From the NCBI GenBank assembly GCA_905181935.1, contig CAJIZV010000004.1, forward strand, positions 62,001 through 126,000: a DNA stretch of 64,000 nucleotides. Reading direction: 5' to 3'. This document shows, in pieces, positions 9,071 through 19,055 of the stretch (position 1 is its first letter; each line of letters starts with the position of its first letter). Source of the DNA: an uncultured Amylibacter sp. Lineage in GTDB: Bacteria > Pseudomonadota > Alphaproteobacteria > Rhodobacterales > Rhodobacteraceae. The position numbers and the translations under genes were made by a program. Below the pieces are notes generated by a model, which was not told where the DNA came from, searched no databases, and saw only the letters and a program-made list of their open reading frames with translations.

Positions 9071-9928
9071 CTACTTTTTTTGTGGTCTTTTATAAACCCT
9101 CAGTTTTTTAATACTCCTAGGATCAGCTTCCATAATTTCAAAATCGTACCCAGATGGGTGAGAAATTACTTCCCCCCTTACGGGAACGCGACCCGTTATC
9201 ATAAAAACTAAACCACCCATAGTTTCAATTTCTTCGTCATCAGTATCTGAGGCAAGGTCAATTCCTAAAACCTTTTCAAACTCTTTTAGGGATGCACGCG
9301 ATTGGCAAATATAGATACCAGGCTTGGTTTCCACCCATGCAGCCGCATCATCAGTATCATGCTCATCAGAAATATTGCCGACCAATTGCTCTACTAAGTC
9401 TTCAATTGTAGCAAGACCGTCCACACCACCATATTCATCCACAACTAAAGCCATATGCGTGCGTTCAGCTTGCATCTTTTGCAATAAAACATCCAAGGGC
9501 ATAGACGGTGGTACAAACAGTACTGGGCGTACTATTTCAATGATATTAAATGTTTTAGACTTACCGTTGAAAATATGTTTAAGTGCTAAATCTTTCAAAT
9601 GAATCATACCAATTGTATTATCTAAAGTATCCTCAAACACTGGCAGGCGCGAATACCCACTATCACGAAACTCTTCAATCATTACATCTAAATCCATCTC
9701 AGATGAAATACATACTATGTCCGCACGTGGGATTGCCACGTCCTCCACACGTAAAGTTTTTAACTTGGACACACCTGTGTCAGAAACGAAATGAGAATTG
9801 GGCTTTATGCTTTTATGTGCAATTTTTGGCCCACTTAGTAAGCGCCTAAAAAATCCACTTTTACTAGTTTTTTTGGGGGATTGCGCGCTTTGCGCTGCAG
9901 TCGATGACCCCTCGTTAATGTCGCCCAT
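9071..9928 (-). CDS. corC: CBS-domain protein of the CorC/HlyC family
   Basis: 285 residues from ATG 9928, which shares its A with the ybeY stop (TAATG) and has GGAAAG seven bases upstream. A basic N-terminal tail is followed by two CBS domains (about 55-175, adenine-nucleotide binding) and a CorC_HlyC C-terminal domain (about 195-280). It contains VVDEYGGVDGLATIEDLVE, the family's most recognisable stretch. There is no membrane segment, as expected for the soluble CorC type. Implicated in Mg2+/Co2+ homeostasis or envelope integrity in relatives; the exact function is inferred. Translationally coupled to ybeY. Confidence 0.9.
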   Translation of the reverse strand: MGDINEGSSTAAQSAQSPKKTSKSGFFRRLLSGPKIAHKSIKPNSHFVSDTGVSKLKTLRVEDVAIPRADIVCISSEMDLDVMIEEFRDSGYSRLPVFEDTLDNTIGMIHLKDLALKHIFNGKSKTFNIIEIVRPVLFVPPSMPLDVLLQKMQAERTHMALVVDEYGGVDGLATIEDLVEQLVGNISDEHDTDDAAAWVETKPGIYICQSRASLKEFEKVLGIDLASDTDDEEIETMGGLVFMITGRVPVRGEVISHPSGYDFEIMEADPRSIKKLRVYKRPQKK

Positions 9929-10464
9929 TAGTTCTTTCCAAAATTGCACCTATCTGTTTGTTTATTTTCATATGGATCAGTTATACCCATTCCCTTTAGC
10001 AAGCGCGACTCTAATTCTTCCATGAGTTGCGCATCAGCATCATTTTCATGATCATAACCAAGCAAATGTAAACACCCATGAACTAAAAGGTGAGCTGTGT
10101 GGTCAACTAAGGTAATATGTGCTGCATTCGCTTCATATTCGCATGTATCAAACGAAATTGCGATATCACCAAGCAAATTATCATAAATTTCATTTACATT
10201 AGGTGTACCAGGAACACCCCCAATCGACTTTGCCTTTAAATCATAACTAGGCCAAGAGAGTACATTAGTTGCTTTTGATTTTTTCCTAAATTCATCATTT
10301 AAATTAGCTATTTTAGTATCATCACAAGCAAGAACGCTCACTTCCCAATCAAGAGACAAGTTTAGATTTAAAAGAACTGTAGCAAAGGCTTTATTAGCAA
10401 GGTGCTCTAGCCCAATAGATTTCCACCTATCATCTTCAAATAATATATCAGCAATATCATTCAT
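9928..10464 (-). CDS. ybeY: Endoribonuclease YbeY (16S rRNA maturation)
   Basis: 178 residues. Metal-dependent RNase needed for 16S rRNA 3' maturation and 70S quality control. The zinc motif HGCLHLLGYDH (129-139) has the three histidines at the required spacing. The start codon overlaps the phoH stop by four bases (ATGA), and its own stop overlaps the corC start, so phoH-ybeY-corC are translationally coupled, the usual arrangement for this trio. Confidence 0.95.
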   Translation of the reverse strand: MNDIADILFEDDRWKSIGLEHLANKAFATVLLNLNLSLDWEVSVLACDDTKIANLNDEFRKKSKATNVLSWPSYDLKAKSIGGVPGTPNVNEIYDNLLGDIAISFDTCEYEANAAHITLVDHTAHLLVHGCLHLLGYDHENDADAQLMEELESRLLKGMGITDPYENKQTDRCNFGKN

Positions 10465-11474
10465 TTTTTTATATTTGCATCATATGCACGGATAATTTTT
10501 GCAACCATCGGATGACGAACAACATCAGAAGCATCAAATTCAATAAACCCAATTCCCTTAACATTTCGCAAAACATGCTTTGCTTCCACAAGGCCAGAAG
10601 GCATACCGCGAGGCAAATCAATTTGAGTTATGTCACCAGTGATTGCCATTCTAGAACCTTCACCCATGCGCGTTAAAAACATTTTCATTTGCATAGTAGT
10701 TGTATTTTGAGCCTCATCCAAAACGACAAATGCATTGGCCAAAGTACGGCCACGCATAAATGCCAGTGGCGCAATTTCAATTTTTTTTTCTTCAATCAAC
10801 TTTCCTAGCTGATTTGATGGTAAAAAATCATTTAATGCATCATATAATGGCTGCATATATGGGTCTATTTTATCCTTCATATCACCCGGTAAAAAACCCA
10901 ACCGTTCACCTGCCTCAACCGCTGGGCGTGATAAGACAATACGATCAACCTGACCCTCAATAAACATAGATACTGCTGCCGCAACCGCCATATAAGTCTT
11001 TCCAGTACCCGCTGGACCAAGGCCAAAAACTAATTCATGTTTAAAGAGTTGTTCCATATATTTTTTTTGAGTTGGAGTACGCGGCTCTACAGTTTTTTTG
11101 CGTGTACGAATTTCTGCACCACCTGCAGAAAACATTTCAATTTGATCACCTGTTTGCATTTTTGTTTTCGGGCTAACTTTGCCAAAGCGCAAAACAGCAT
11201 CAATATCAGCAGCTAATAGCACTTTATTTTGTTCTAAGCGTTGATACATTTTTTCTAACGTGTCCTGAGCACTTTTTGCACTTTTTGCATTACCTATCAG
11301 AGTTAGCTCATTTCCACGTCTGATGATTTGAATAGGAATACTTTTTTCAATTTGGGCAAGATTTTTATCAAACTCACCACAAAGATCGATTAATAACTTA
11401 TTGTCAGGAAAAGTTATAACTACCTCTGGCACAGCATTAGTGACTGATGCCGGACTAATTATCTTTATTGTCAA
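10461..11474 (-). CDS. phoH: PhoH-family ATPase (YbeZ)
   Basis: About 337 residues. Cytoplasmic ATPase that partners with YbeY in RNA/ribosome metabolism. Walker A GPAGTGKTYMA and Walker B FVVLDEAQNTT are both intact; a small RNA-binding-like N-terminal domain precedes them. The start is a TTG codon: TTG 11474 has GGAGAA eight to nine bases upstream and is my choice. TTG 11489 would add five residues but has no SD. No ATG is available before the conserved part. First gene of the phoH-ybeY-corC-lnt run, 152 bases from miaB, with which it is usually linked. Confidence 0.92.
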   Translation of the reverse strand: MTIKIISPASVTNAVPEVVITFPDNKLLIDLCGEFDKNLAQIEKSIPIQIIRRGNELTLIGNAKSAKSAQDTLEKMYQRLEQNKVLLAADIDAVLRFGKVSPKTKMQTGDQIEMFSAGGAEIRTRKKTVEPRTPTQKKYMEQLFKHELVFGLGPAGTGKTYMAVAAAVSMFIEGQVDRIVLSRPAVEAGERLGFLPGDMKDKIDPYMQPLYDALNDFLPSNQLGKLIEEKKIEIAPLAFMRGRTLANAFVVLDEAQNTTTMQMKMFLTRMGEGSRMAITGDITQIDLPRGMPSGLVEAKHVLRNVKGIGFIEFDASDVVRHPMVAKIIRAYDANIKK

Positions 11475-11626
11475 TTCTGAGTTCTCCAATTAACTACTTA
11501 CACAATTATGATGCAATAATGTGATGAACCCTACAAGTCACTTTCAATAAAAATTTAGTTAAATTGGTTAACTTTTTTATTAGAGCTCAACATATTTTTT
11601 AATATAAAGAAAAAATATATTTTTAT

Positions 11627-12955
11627 TTAAAAGCTTACGAATTCGGCACGTAGAGAATTAGTATCAGCACCTAATATTCGTAAATTCACAATGTCACCAA
11701 TTTGCGCTTGGTCAATGGTTGCATGAACACCATGCAAATACTCAGTGCGGCCCACTAATTGGCCATCCATACGCCCTGGTCGCTCTAATAAAACAGGCAG
11801 AATACGCCCAACCATTGAACCCATAAACTCTTTTTGATGCTGTGAAAGAAGGTTTTGAAGTTTGGCTAATCGTTCTGACTTTATTTCTTCAGGTACTTGT
11901 TTTTTGCTATCAGCTGCAGATGTCCCAGGGCGGGTAGAATATTTAAAAGAATAAGCTTGAGCATATTTAATCTCTCTAACCAATTCTAGTGTTTGTTCAA
12001 AATCTTTGTCTGTTTCACCCGGGAAACCAACAATAAAATCACCTGATAGCGCAATATCAGGCCTAGCAAATCGTAGCTTTTCGATGATTTCCATATAACT
12101 TTTTGCAGTGTGTTTCCGGTTCATGGCTGTTAAAACATCATCAGATCCTGATTGAACTGGCAAATGAAGATATGGCATCAACTTTTCTACCTCTCCATGT
12201 GCATCGATTAATTCTTGCGTCATGTCATTAGGATGGGACGTGGTAAAACGGATACGTTTAAGATCATTAATTTTTGAAAGTTCTTTTATCAATTGAGGTA
12301 AAGTAGCATCAGCACTACCCATGGGCCCGTGGTATGCATTTACGTTTTGCCCCAATAAAGTAATATCACGAACACCTCGCTCAACTAATCCCTCTGCTTC
12401 ATTAAAAATTTGAGAAACAGGGCGAGACATCTCAGCACCGCGAGTAAATGGTACTACACAAAAAGCACAAAATTTATCACATCCCTCCTGAACAGTAAGA
12501 AATGCAGACGGTGCTCGCTTCATTTTAGGCGCACTTGGTAAATATTCAAATTTATCTTCTTCAGGAAAATCGGTATCAATTGACTTTTTCCCGTTTTCAA
12601 CAGATTTAATCATAGCAGGTAAACGGTGGTACGCCTGTGGGCCAACGACTATGTCTACCAAAGGTTGTCTTCGTATAATTTCTTCACCTTCAGCCTGCGC
12701 TACACAACCGGCAACACCAATTTTAAGATCAGGATTTTTCGCCTTAAGCGATTTATAACGGCCAAGGTCTGAATAGATTTTTTCAGCTGCTTTTTCTCGA
12801 ATATGACAAGTATTTAATAGTATCATATCAGCTTCTTCTGGGGAAGACACTTCACTGTAACCCTCTGCACCAAGAGACGTTGCCATTCGCTCAGAATCAT
12901 AAACATTCATTTGGCAACCAAAGGTTTTGATGTAAAGATTTTTAGTTTTTGACAT
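11627..12955 (-). CDS. miaB: tRNA-2-methylthio-N6-dimethylallyladenosine synthase
   Basis: 442 residues. Radical-SAM methylthiotransferase that modifies A37 of tRNAs reading U-starting codons. Three domains: an N-terminal UPF0004 domain with TFGCQMNVYDSERM and two further cysteines (LLNTCHIR, VAGCVAQ) for one Fe-S cluster; a radical-SAM core with CDKFCAFCVVP; and a C-terminal TRAM domain. GAGG lies eight bases before ATG 12955. It precedes phoH on the same strand, the conserved miaB-phoH-ybeY-corC-lnt order. Confidence 0.96.
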   Translation of the reverse strand: MSKTKNLYIKTFGCQMNVYDSERMATSLGAEGYSEVSSPEEADMILLNTCHIREKAAEKIYSDLGRYKSLKAKNPDLKIGVAGCVAQAEGEEIIRRQPLVDIVVGPQAYHRLPAMIKSVENGKKSIDTDFPEEDKFEYLPSAPKMKRAPSAFLTVQEGCDKFCAFCVVPFTRGAEMSRPVSQIFNEAEGLVERGVRDITLLGQNVNAYHGPMGSADATLPQLIKELSKINDLKRIRFTTSHPNDMTQELIDAHGEVEKLMPYLHLPVQSGSDDVLTAMNRKHTAKSYMEIIEKLRFARPDIALSGDFIVGFPGETDKDFEQTLELVREIKYAQAYSFKYSTRPGTSAADSKKQVPEEIKSERLAKLQNLLSQHQKEFMGSMVGRILPVLLERPGRMDGQLVGRTEYLHGVHATIDQAQIGDIVNLRILGADTNSLRAEFVSF

Positions 12956-13086
12956 AATTAAAGCCTCAGATGCATTTATGGAATTTTAATGGCATTACAC
13001 TGCATTTTGTATCTATTCAATGCTATGGGTATTTTACACGTAAAGCCAATTGATTAGAAATAATTTAAAAGTATAAAAATAAATAT

Positions 13087-13503
13087 TTATTTATCTTTTA
13101 GCCGAATAACTACATCCACACGCGAAATATCAAATCCTTCAGGCGCGTGGGGTAACTTTTCAAACTTTATAGATTCCTTTGGGGCATCGCTTAAGGCTCC
13201 AGTGCTTTCCCAATAAAAATGTGGGTGATCATCGGTCCGAGTATCAAAATAAGATTTATGTCCATCAACATGAATTTCATGCATTAACCCAGCGTCACAA
13301 AAAGTACGCAAAGTATTATAAACAGTTGCTAACGATACACTTAATGCTTTTTCACAAACAGTTTCATGTAAGCTTTCTGCGCAAACGTGTCGATTCAAAC
13401 CATCACCAACTAATAACGCCGCCAACGCCAAGCGTTGTCGTGTGGGGCGAACATTAGCACTGCTTAGCCAATTACGGCTTCTAATTTCATGGTTTGTAAA
13501 CAT
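13087..13503 (-). CDS. irr: Iron response regulator Irr (Fur family)
   Basis: 138 residues. In alphaproteobacteria Irr controls iron and haem genes and is regulated by haem status. The winged-helix region includes VRPTRQRLALAALL (18-31) and VSLATVYNTL (56-65). The dimer domain has HPHFY (93-97), corresponding to the HxH region of Irr, then the conserved tail APEGFDISRVDVVIRL. The wording matches Irr rather than Fur or Zur. GAGGGA precedes ATG 13503. Divergent from fabA across 168 bases, a hallmark alphaproteobacterial arrangement. Confidence 0.9.
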   Translation of the reverse strand: MFTNHEIRSRNWLSSANVRPTRQRLALAALLVGDGLNRHVCAESLHETVCEKALSVSLATVYNTLRTFCDAGLMHEIHVDGHKSYFDTRTDDHPHFYWESTGALSDAPKESIKFEKLPHAPEGFDISRVDVVIRLKDK

Positions 13504-13671
13504 ATATCCCTCAGACCTTAATATTTATATTATGACCTGAATAGTCATGAATTTCAATAAATTTTAATGAATTCTAATAGGCAGTTCTAGGCTTCACGTT
13601 GCAAGCTCCTATTGCAAGCAAATGGTTTGGGATGGTAAGTATTGACAAATATAAGCATGGAGCAACTTAAT

Positions 13672-14184
13672 ATGACTGAAAGACCAACCAGCTATAGCTA
13701 TGAAGATTTATTAAAATGTTCGAGAGGCGAACTCTTTGGCCCAACCAATGCTCAACTCCCGGCACCACCAATGTTAATGATGGATAGAATTACTGAACTT
13801 TCTGTTGATGGTGGTGAATTTAGTAAAGGTCATATTGTAGCAGAGTTTGATATTAAACCCGAACTGTGGTTTTTTGAATGCCATTTTCCTGGAAATCCAA
13901 TTATGCCAGGATGTCTGGGCTTGGATGGTCTTTGGCAGTTAACCGGTTTTAATCTTGGTTGGCGCGGCATGACAGGAAAAGGAATGGCACTTGGTGTTGG
14001 AGAGGTGAAGCTAACAGGTATGGTTACACCAGCTCGTAAAGTGTTAACATATAATGTTGAATTCACTCGCGTTATTGATCGTAAATTAAAGATTGGTGTT
14101 GCAAATGGCACAGTACATGCAGACGGCGAATTAATTTATGCTGTTAAGGATATGAAAGTTGGCCTTGCCAATCAAGAGGGTTAA
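13672..14184 (+). CDS. fabA: 3-hydroxydecanoyl-ACP dehydratase/isomerase
   Basis: 170 residues from ATG 13672, which has GGAG nine bases upstream and begins at the family's usual MTER...YSYEDLL. In-frame TTG 13642 and ATG 13657 lie upstream but have weaker support. FabA dehydrates 3-hydroxydecanoyl-ACP and isomerises the product to cis-3-decenoyl-ACP, the branch to unsaturated fatty acids. Active-site His71 is in ECHFPGNP and Asp85 in GLDGLWQL. First gene of fabA-fabB-fabI. Confidence 0.96.
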   Translation: MTERPTSYSYEDLLKCSRGELFGPTNAQLPAPPMLMMDRITELSVDGGEFSKGHIVAEFDIKPELWFFECHFPGNPIMPGCLGLDGLWQLTGFNLGWRGMTGKGMALGVGEVKLTGMVTPARKVLTYNVEFTRVIDRKLKIGVANGTVHADGELIYAVKDMKVGLANQEG

Positions 14185-14213
14185 TTCCCAAATGTAAATT
14201 TAAGGAGAATAAA

Positions 14214-15440
14214 ATGCGCCGTGTAGTTGTGACAGGAATGGGAATCATCTCTTCCATTGGTAATGATATTGAAGAAGTGACTGCTAGCTTAAAGGCTGGG
14301 AAATCTGGTATAATTGCTGCACCAGATTATGCAGAAAAAGGCTTCCGATCTCAAATCCACGGTATGCCACAAATTGACGTAACTGAACATATCGATAAAC
14401 GTCAAATGCGATTTATGGGGCAAGGAGCTGCATATAATTTCTTAGCTATGGAGCAAGCAATTGCAGACAGTGGACTTGAAGAAAGTGATGTTTCAAATGA
14501 ACGTACGGGTATGGTTATGGGCTCTGGTGGTCCATCAACTATAAATTTATTTAACGCACATCAGCTTACACTAGAAAAAGGCGCTCCAAAACGTATGGGC
14601 CCATTTATGGTCACACGTTGTATGTCGTCCACGAACTCTGCTTGTTTAGCTACGCCTTTCAAAATTAAAGGTGTAAACTACTCTATTACATCTGCTTGCT
14701 CTACATCAGCACATTGCATTGGAAATGGTGTGGAACAAATTCAAATGGGCAAACAGGATATTGTCTTTGCGGGTGGCGGCGAAGAACTCGATTGGACAAT
14801 GTCATGTCTATTTGATGCAATGGGCGCAATGTCCTCAAAGTATAATGATAGCCCAGAGACAGCTTCGCGAGCGTTCGACGCTAAACGAGACGGCTTCGTT
14901 ATTGCAGGCGGTGGAGGTGTCGTGGTTTTAGAAGAATTAGATCATGCATTAGCCCGAGGGGCAAAAATTTATGCCGAAGTGACTGGTTATGGTGCAACAT
15001 CTGATGGACACGATATGGTTGCACCCTCAGGCGAAGGTGGAGAGCGCTCAATGAAGTTAGCTCTCTCAACAATTGGTGAGCGTAATGTGAGCTACATTAA
15101 TGCACACGGCACATCAACACCAGCAGGAGACGTTACTGAAGTTGAAGCTGTCCGACGTGTGTTCGCAGGCAAAAAACAACCCCTAATAAGTTCAACTAAA
15201 TCCTTAACGGGTCACTCTTTAGGTGCAACAGGCGTGCAAGAAGCAATCTATTCATTAATTATGTTGGAAAAAGATTTCATTACTGCATCGGCAAACATCA
15301 CAGAATTAGATTCTGCATTAAAAGCTAATGAGATTGCAACTAAACGAGTAGATAAAGCAGGTTTGGATACAGTCCTGTCAAATAGCTTTGGCTTTGGTGG
15401 CACTAACGCCAGCATAGCTATGAGCAAGTATTACGGATGA
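14214..15440 (+). CDS. fabB: 3-oxoacyl-ACP synthase I
   Basis: 408 residues. Elongating condensing enzyme that carries unsaturated intermediates made by FabA. The catalytic triad is visible: Cys in [11 protein letters not shown], His in [11 protein letters not shown], His in [12 protein letters not shown]; the C-terminal [12 protein letters not shown] loop is also present. AAGGAG precedes ATG 14214. Starts 29 bases after fabA, and fabI follows after four bases, so the three form one operon. Confidence 0.96.
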   Translation: MRRVVVTGMGIISSIGNDIEEVTASLKAGKSGIIAAPDYAEKGFRSQIHGMPQIDVTEHIDKRQMRFMGQGAAYNFLAMEQAIADSGLEESDVSNERTGMVMGSGGPSTINLFNAHQLTLEKGAPKRMGPFMVTRCMSSTNSACLATPFKIKGVNYSITSACSTSAHCIGNGVEQIQMGKQDIVFAGGGEELDWTMSCLFDAMGAMSSKYNDSPETASRAFDAKRDGFVIAGGGGVVVLEELDHALARGAKIYAEVTGYGATSDGHDMVAPSGEGGERSMKLALSTIGERNVSYINAHGTSTPAGDVTEVEAVRRVFAGKKQPLISSTKSLTGHSLGATGVQEAIYSLIMLEKDFITASANITELDSALKANEIATKRVDKAGLDTVLSNSFGFGGTNASIAMSKYYG

Positions 15441-15444
15441 TAAT

Positions 15445-16233
15445 ATGACTAATTTAATGAAAGGCAAACGTGGCCTAATTATGGGCGTGGCAAACGAGAA
15501 ATCTATTGCCTGGGGTATTGCGCGCGAAATGGCTGAACAAGGCGCTGAACTTGCGTTTACATACCAAGGTGAGGCATTTGGTAAACGTGTAAAACCTTTA
15601 GCCGCAAGCCTTGGCTCAGACATCTTAGTAGATGCCGACGTGACGAATGATGAATCATTAGATTTGGCATTCTCCGAACTAAAATCAAAATGGGGGAAAT
15701 TAGATTTTATTGTTCACGCTGTTGCTTATTCAGATAAAAATGAATTAGTAGGCCGCTTCGTTGATACTTCACGAGCTAACTTTAAAAATTCATTAGATAT
15801 ATCTTGTTATTCATTAATAGAAGTTTCGCGTCGAGCGTCCGAACTAATGACAGACGGGGGCACTATTTTAACGCTTACATATCAAGGCTCAAATAAAGTA
15901 ACTCCCTTTTACAATGTTATGGGAGTAGCTAAGGCCGCATTAGAAAGTGCCGTTCGATATTTAGCAAATGATCTTGGGCCACAAGGAATTCGCGTAAATG
16001 CAATTAGCCCAGGCCCAATGCGCACACTAGCTGGTGCTGCCATAGGTGGCGCCCGCAAAACATTCCGTACAACAGAAGCAAATTCACCAATGCGTGCAAA
16101 TGCAACATTAGAAAGTGTTGGTGGAACTGCTGTTTATCTTGCATCTGACTACGGTAAATTTACGACTGGTGAAATTATTCATGTTGATGGTGGCTATCAT
16201 ATCTTAGGTATGGCGCAGCCAGAAAACCTATAA
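15445..16233 (+). CDS. fabI: Enoyl-ACP reductase (NADH), FabI type
   Basis: 262 residues. Last reduction step of each fatty-acid elongation cycle. An SDR-like Rossmann fold with the FabI-specific nucleotide motif GVANEKSIAWGIA near the N-terminus and the active-site Y-x6-K in FYNVMGVAKAALE. The C-terminal GEIIHVDGGYHILGM is typical. Begins four bases after fabB (SD-like GGAT in the fabB tail), so it is translationally close-coupled to it. Confidence 0.95.
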   Translation: MTNLMKGKRGLIMGVANEKSIAWGIAREMAEQGAELAFTYQGEAFGKRVKPLAASLGSDILVDADVTNDESLDLAFSELKSKWGKLDFIVHAVAYSDKNELVGRFVDTSRANFKNSLDISCYSLIEVSRRASELMTDGGTILTLTYQGSNKVTPFYNVMGVAKAALESAVRYLANDLGPQGIRVNAISPGPMRTLAGAAIGGARKTFRTTEANSPMRANATLESVGGTAVYLASDYGKFTTGEIIHVDGGYHILGMAQPENL

Positions 16234-16285
16234 TAATTTTGACATATTGATCTTTTTACCCAAAGTTTTTTTAAAAGGAAAATGC

Positions 16286-16972
16286 ATGATTACTACCTGT
16301 ATTTTTGATGCTTATGGAACATTGTTTGACGTTACATCGGCTGCTCGGGCAGTGGCAAATGAAGAAAAACACATAACCTTTGCCAAGCACTGGGTGAAAG
16401 TTGCAAATACCTGGCGATCAAAGCAACTACAATATACTTGGCTTCGGACAATTATGAACCAATATTCTGATTTTTGGCAAGTGACTAAAGACGGATTAGA
16501 TTTTGCTTTAGAAGAAAGTGGCATCCAAAGCTCGGAGCTACGCGAACGCTTATTGGCTTTATACTGGAAACTATCTGCATACCCAGAAGTTCAAGGCTTG
16601 TTATCTAATCTAAAGTCAAATGGATACAATACTGGGATTCTGTCTAATGGGTCGCCCGATATGTTAGACAGTGCAGTAAATTCAGCAGGATTAAATGATG
16701 TTCTAGATGCTGTTTTAAGTGTAGATAATATTGGAATATATAAACCAAGTAAGCATGTTTATCAGATGGTTTTAGATAATTTTAAATGTAGTGCTGAACA
16801 AATTTTATTTGTTTCATCAAATAGTTGGGATGTTGCGGGTTCAACTAAGTTTGGTTTTCAAACCCTATGGGTGAACCGCAACAGTGAACCCCCAGATAGG
16901 TTAGACGCTAGACCACGCTGGACTGCTAAAAATTTAGTTAGCATTCCAACACTCTTGAAAGACTTAGCATGA
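16286..16972 (+). CDS. (S)-2-haloacid dehalogenase (HAD type II)
   Basis: 228 residues from ATG 16286 with AAGGA about eight bases upstream. Hydrolyses L-2-haloacids to D-2-hydroxyacids in characterised relatives. All L-DEX positions can be found: nucleophile Asp8 in DAYGTLFDV, Arg in YTWLR, SNGSPDML (Ser/Asn), Lys and Tyr in KPSKHVYQM, and SSNSWDVAG (Ser, Asn, Asp). Although it follows fabI by 52 bases it has its own SD, and its stop overlaps the next gene by four bases (ATGA). The physiological substrate is inferred; marine haloacids are plausible. Confidence 0.88.
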   Translation: MITTCIFDAYGTLFDVTSAARAVANEEKHITFAKHWVKVANTWRSKQLQYTWLRTIMNQYSDFWQVTKDGLDFALEESGIQSSELRERLLALYWKLSAYPEVQGLLSNLKSNGYNTGILSNGSPDMLDSAVNSAGLNDVLDAVLSVDNIGIYKPSKHVYQMVLDNFKCSAEQILFVSSNSWDVAGSTKFGFQTLWVNRNSEPPDRLDARPRWTAKNLVSIPTLLKDLA

Positions 16973-17952
16973 GCACTTTTAGTATGATTAAAGATGCATA
17001 CGAACGCATAGCACCTCACGCTCGAAGAACCCCACTTTTGACATCACCCTTTTTAGATGAAATAGCCAAGCGGCGTGTATGGGTTAAGGCAGAGTGCTTA
17101 CAGCATACCGGTTCATTTAAATTTCGAGGTGCCTGGGCAGCCATTTCTGCACTTAATTACGAAGAGCGCAGACGTGGAGTAATAACATTTTCTTCAGGCA
17201 ATCATGCACAAGGTATAGCTTTGGCAGCAATGCGACATTCAGTTTCGTCAACAATCATCATGCCAAAAGATTCTCCGCGGATAAAGATTGAGAACACCCG
17301 CGCTCTAGGTGCAGAGGTAGTTTTATATGATCGAGCAACAGAGGATCGAAGCATTATAGAAGAAAAAGTGAACCCTAAAAAATCACGCATTCTTATTAAG
17401 CCCTACGATGATCATCAGGTTATAGCAGGGCAAGGTTCCGTTGGAATTGAAGTGGCAGAACAATCTATAGAAAATAATATTTTAAATGCTGAAGTTCTTG
17501 TATGCTCTGGCGGTGGCGGTCTTGCGTCTGGGATTGCTCTAACTCTAGAAAAGCTTAATTCAAATATGCAAGTTCGCACTGCTGAACCAAACGAATTTGA
17601 TGACATAAAAAGATCGCTGATCAGTGGTAAAATTGAACAGAATACAAAAACGAGTGGATCTCTTTGTGACGCTGTTCTAACTTTATCTCCTGGTGAAATT
17701 ACATTCCCAATACTTTATCGCCTATGTGGCAAAGGTATTAGTGTTTCTGAAGAAGATGCATTGCGTGCAATGGTATTAGCCTTTGAGCGCTTACGTATTG
17801 TTATTGAACCTGGTGGCGCAGTTGCATTGGCAGCAGCATTATTTCATGGCGATGAGTTAAATCAAGATGATGTAATAGCAGTAGCTACAGGTGGCAATGT
17901 GGATGCAGAAGTATTTAATAATGCATTGGCCCAGTATGGAAGTAAGTCGTAA
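16969..17952 (+). CDS. PLP-dependent threonine/serine dehydratase or serine racemase-like enzyme
   Basis: 327 residues. Fold-type II PLP enzyme: Lys51 in TGSFKFRGA forms the internal aldimine, SSGNHAQG binds substrate carboxylate, and the glycine loop CSGGGGLASG binds phosphate. It lacks the C-terminal ACT domain of biosynthetic IlvA, so a catabolic threonine dehydratase, threo-3-hydroxyaspartate ammonia-lyase or serine racemase are all possible. Translationally coupled (ATGA) to the haloacid dehalogenase. The 93 bases after it hold no convincing terminator. Confidence 0.85.
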   Translation: MSTFSMIKDAYERIAPHARRTPLLTSPFLDEIAKRRVWVKAECLQHTGSFKFRGAWAAISALNYEERRRGVITFSSGNHAQGIALAAMRHSVSSTIIMPKDSPRIKIENTRALGAEVVLYDRATEDRSIIEEKVNPKKSRILIKPYDDHQVIAGQGSVGIEVAEQSIENNILNAEVLVCSGGGGLASGIALTLEKLNSNMQVRTAEPNEFDDIKRSLISGKIEQNTKTSGSLCDAVLTLSPGEITFPILYRLCGKGISVSEEDALRAMVLAFERLRIVIEPGGAVALAAALFHGDELNQDDVIAVATGGNVDAEVFNNALAQYGSKS

Positions 17953-18045
17953 AACCTATGACAGCAACACTCTGCGTGTTTGCAAGGGTAATTAATAATA
18001 CGATTCTATTTGTAAAATAAAAATACATAAAGAAGATCTGAAAAT

Positions 18046-18906
18046 CTATTTTCCTCGCCCAACAAACCACAATGATGATAGGCCAGAACTAATAATTATA
18101 AGGATTCCAATTAATGTTAAAATATCTGGCCACTGTGAGAAGACAAGGTAACCCATTATACTAGCTGAAATAAGCTGTAAATAAATCAAAGGGGCAACAA
18201 CACTTGCAGGTGTTTTGCGGTTGATTAAAACAAGCATCAGATTTCCAAAAGCAGAACCTAAAGCTGATAATAATAAAAACCCTAGATTTGGTGCTGTTAA
18301 ACTTGGCACATCAATTATACTGAATGGCAAAAGAAGAATTGAACCAATAGTTAATTGTGAAATCAACAAAAATTTTGGCCGGTAACTACTTGCCACCCAA
18401 CGCGTCATAGCCAAATAGATACCATGAAAAATACCAGCAAGTACCGCGAAAAACATTCCAATAGTCATGCCAAATCCAGGACGAACGACAATTAGAACGC
18501 CCAAAAAGCTAATAATTAATAATATACTACGTTCCCAAGTTATTTGTTCTTTAAGTACCAGCCATGACAGAATGAAGGATATAATAGGACTAATAAAGAA
18601 CCCACCAAATGCATTGGCCATTGGTTCAGTTTTAATAGCTGTGAGGATCGAGCAAATTGCGCCACTGATCAGTACTCCTCGCAAAATAATACGCCAGTCT
18701 AAAAGCCCAATTAATTCTGATTTATGCACCCCGCTAAAAGGTAATAATATAATCAAAGCAATAAAAAATCGTGCCCAGGCAACCCATAGTTGTGAAAACC
18801 CAACATCAGATAATAATTTACTTCCGGTATCACCTAAGATCACCAAAAAAGTAGATAACAGCATTAAGAAAAACGCTTGGAGTAAAGTCTTTGCCATCAT
18901 TATCAT
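18046..18906 (-). CDS. EamA/DMT-superfamily transporter
   Basis: 286 residues with ten hydrophobic helices and two EamA repeats (about 10-140 and 150-280). The repeat boundary carries the familiar LKEQITWERSILLIISFLGVL... type segment followed by VRPGFG. Inner-membrane drug/metabolite exporter family; the substrate cannot be told from sequence. Several possible starts (ATG 18906, 18900, 18897), none with a good SD. Convergent with the dehydratase gene and apparently monocistronic. Confidence 0.85.
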   Translation of the reverse strand: MIMMAKTLLQAFFLMLLSTFLVILGDTGSKLLSDVGFSQLWVAWARFFIALIILLPFSGVHKSELIGLLDWRIILRGVLISGAICSILTAIKTEPMANAFGGFFISPIISFILSWLVLKEQITWERSILLIISFLGVLIVVRPGFGMTIGMFFAVLAGIFHGIYLAMTRWVASSYRPKFLLISQLTIGSILLLPFSIIDVPSLTAPNLGFLLLSALGSAFGNLMLVLINRKTPASVVAPLIYLQLISASIMGYLVFSQWPDILTLIGILIIISSGLSSLWFVGRGK

Positions 18907-19055
18907 ACACGAGCGTAAAAAGTAAATTATAATTTAGTCGTATCTCAACGATAGACTAATATACAACCCATTAAACATCTCACAGCATTATACCTATAAT
19001 CTGATGAAAATCAGAGGAAGTTTTCAATACAATCACAAGGTTTTAATTTAAAACC

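Noticed and set aside
11552..11583. AGTTAA/TTAACT hairpin followed by T-run on the plus strand
   Set aside because: Only six A/T-rich pairs, and no plus-strand gene upstream that would need a terminator.
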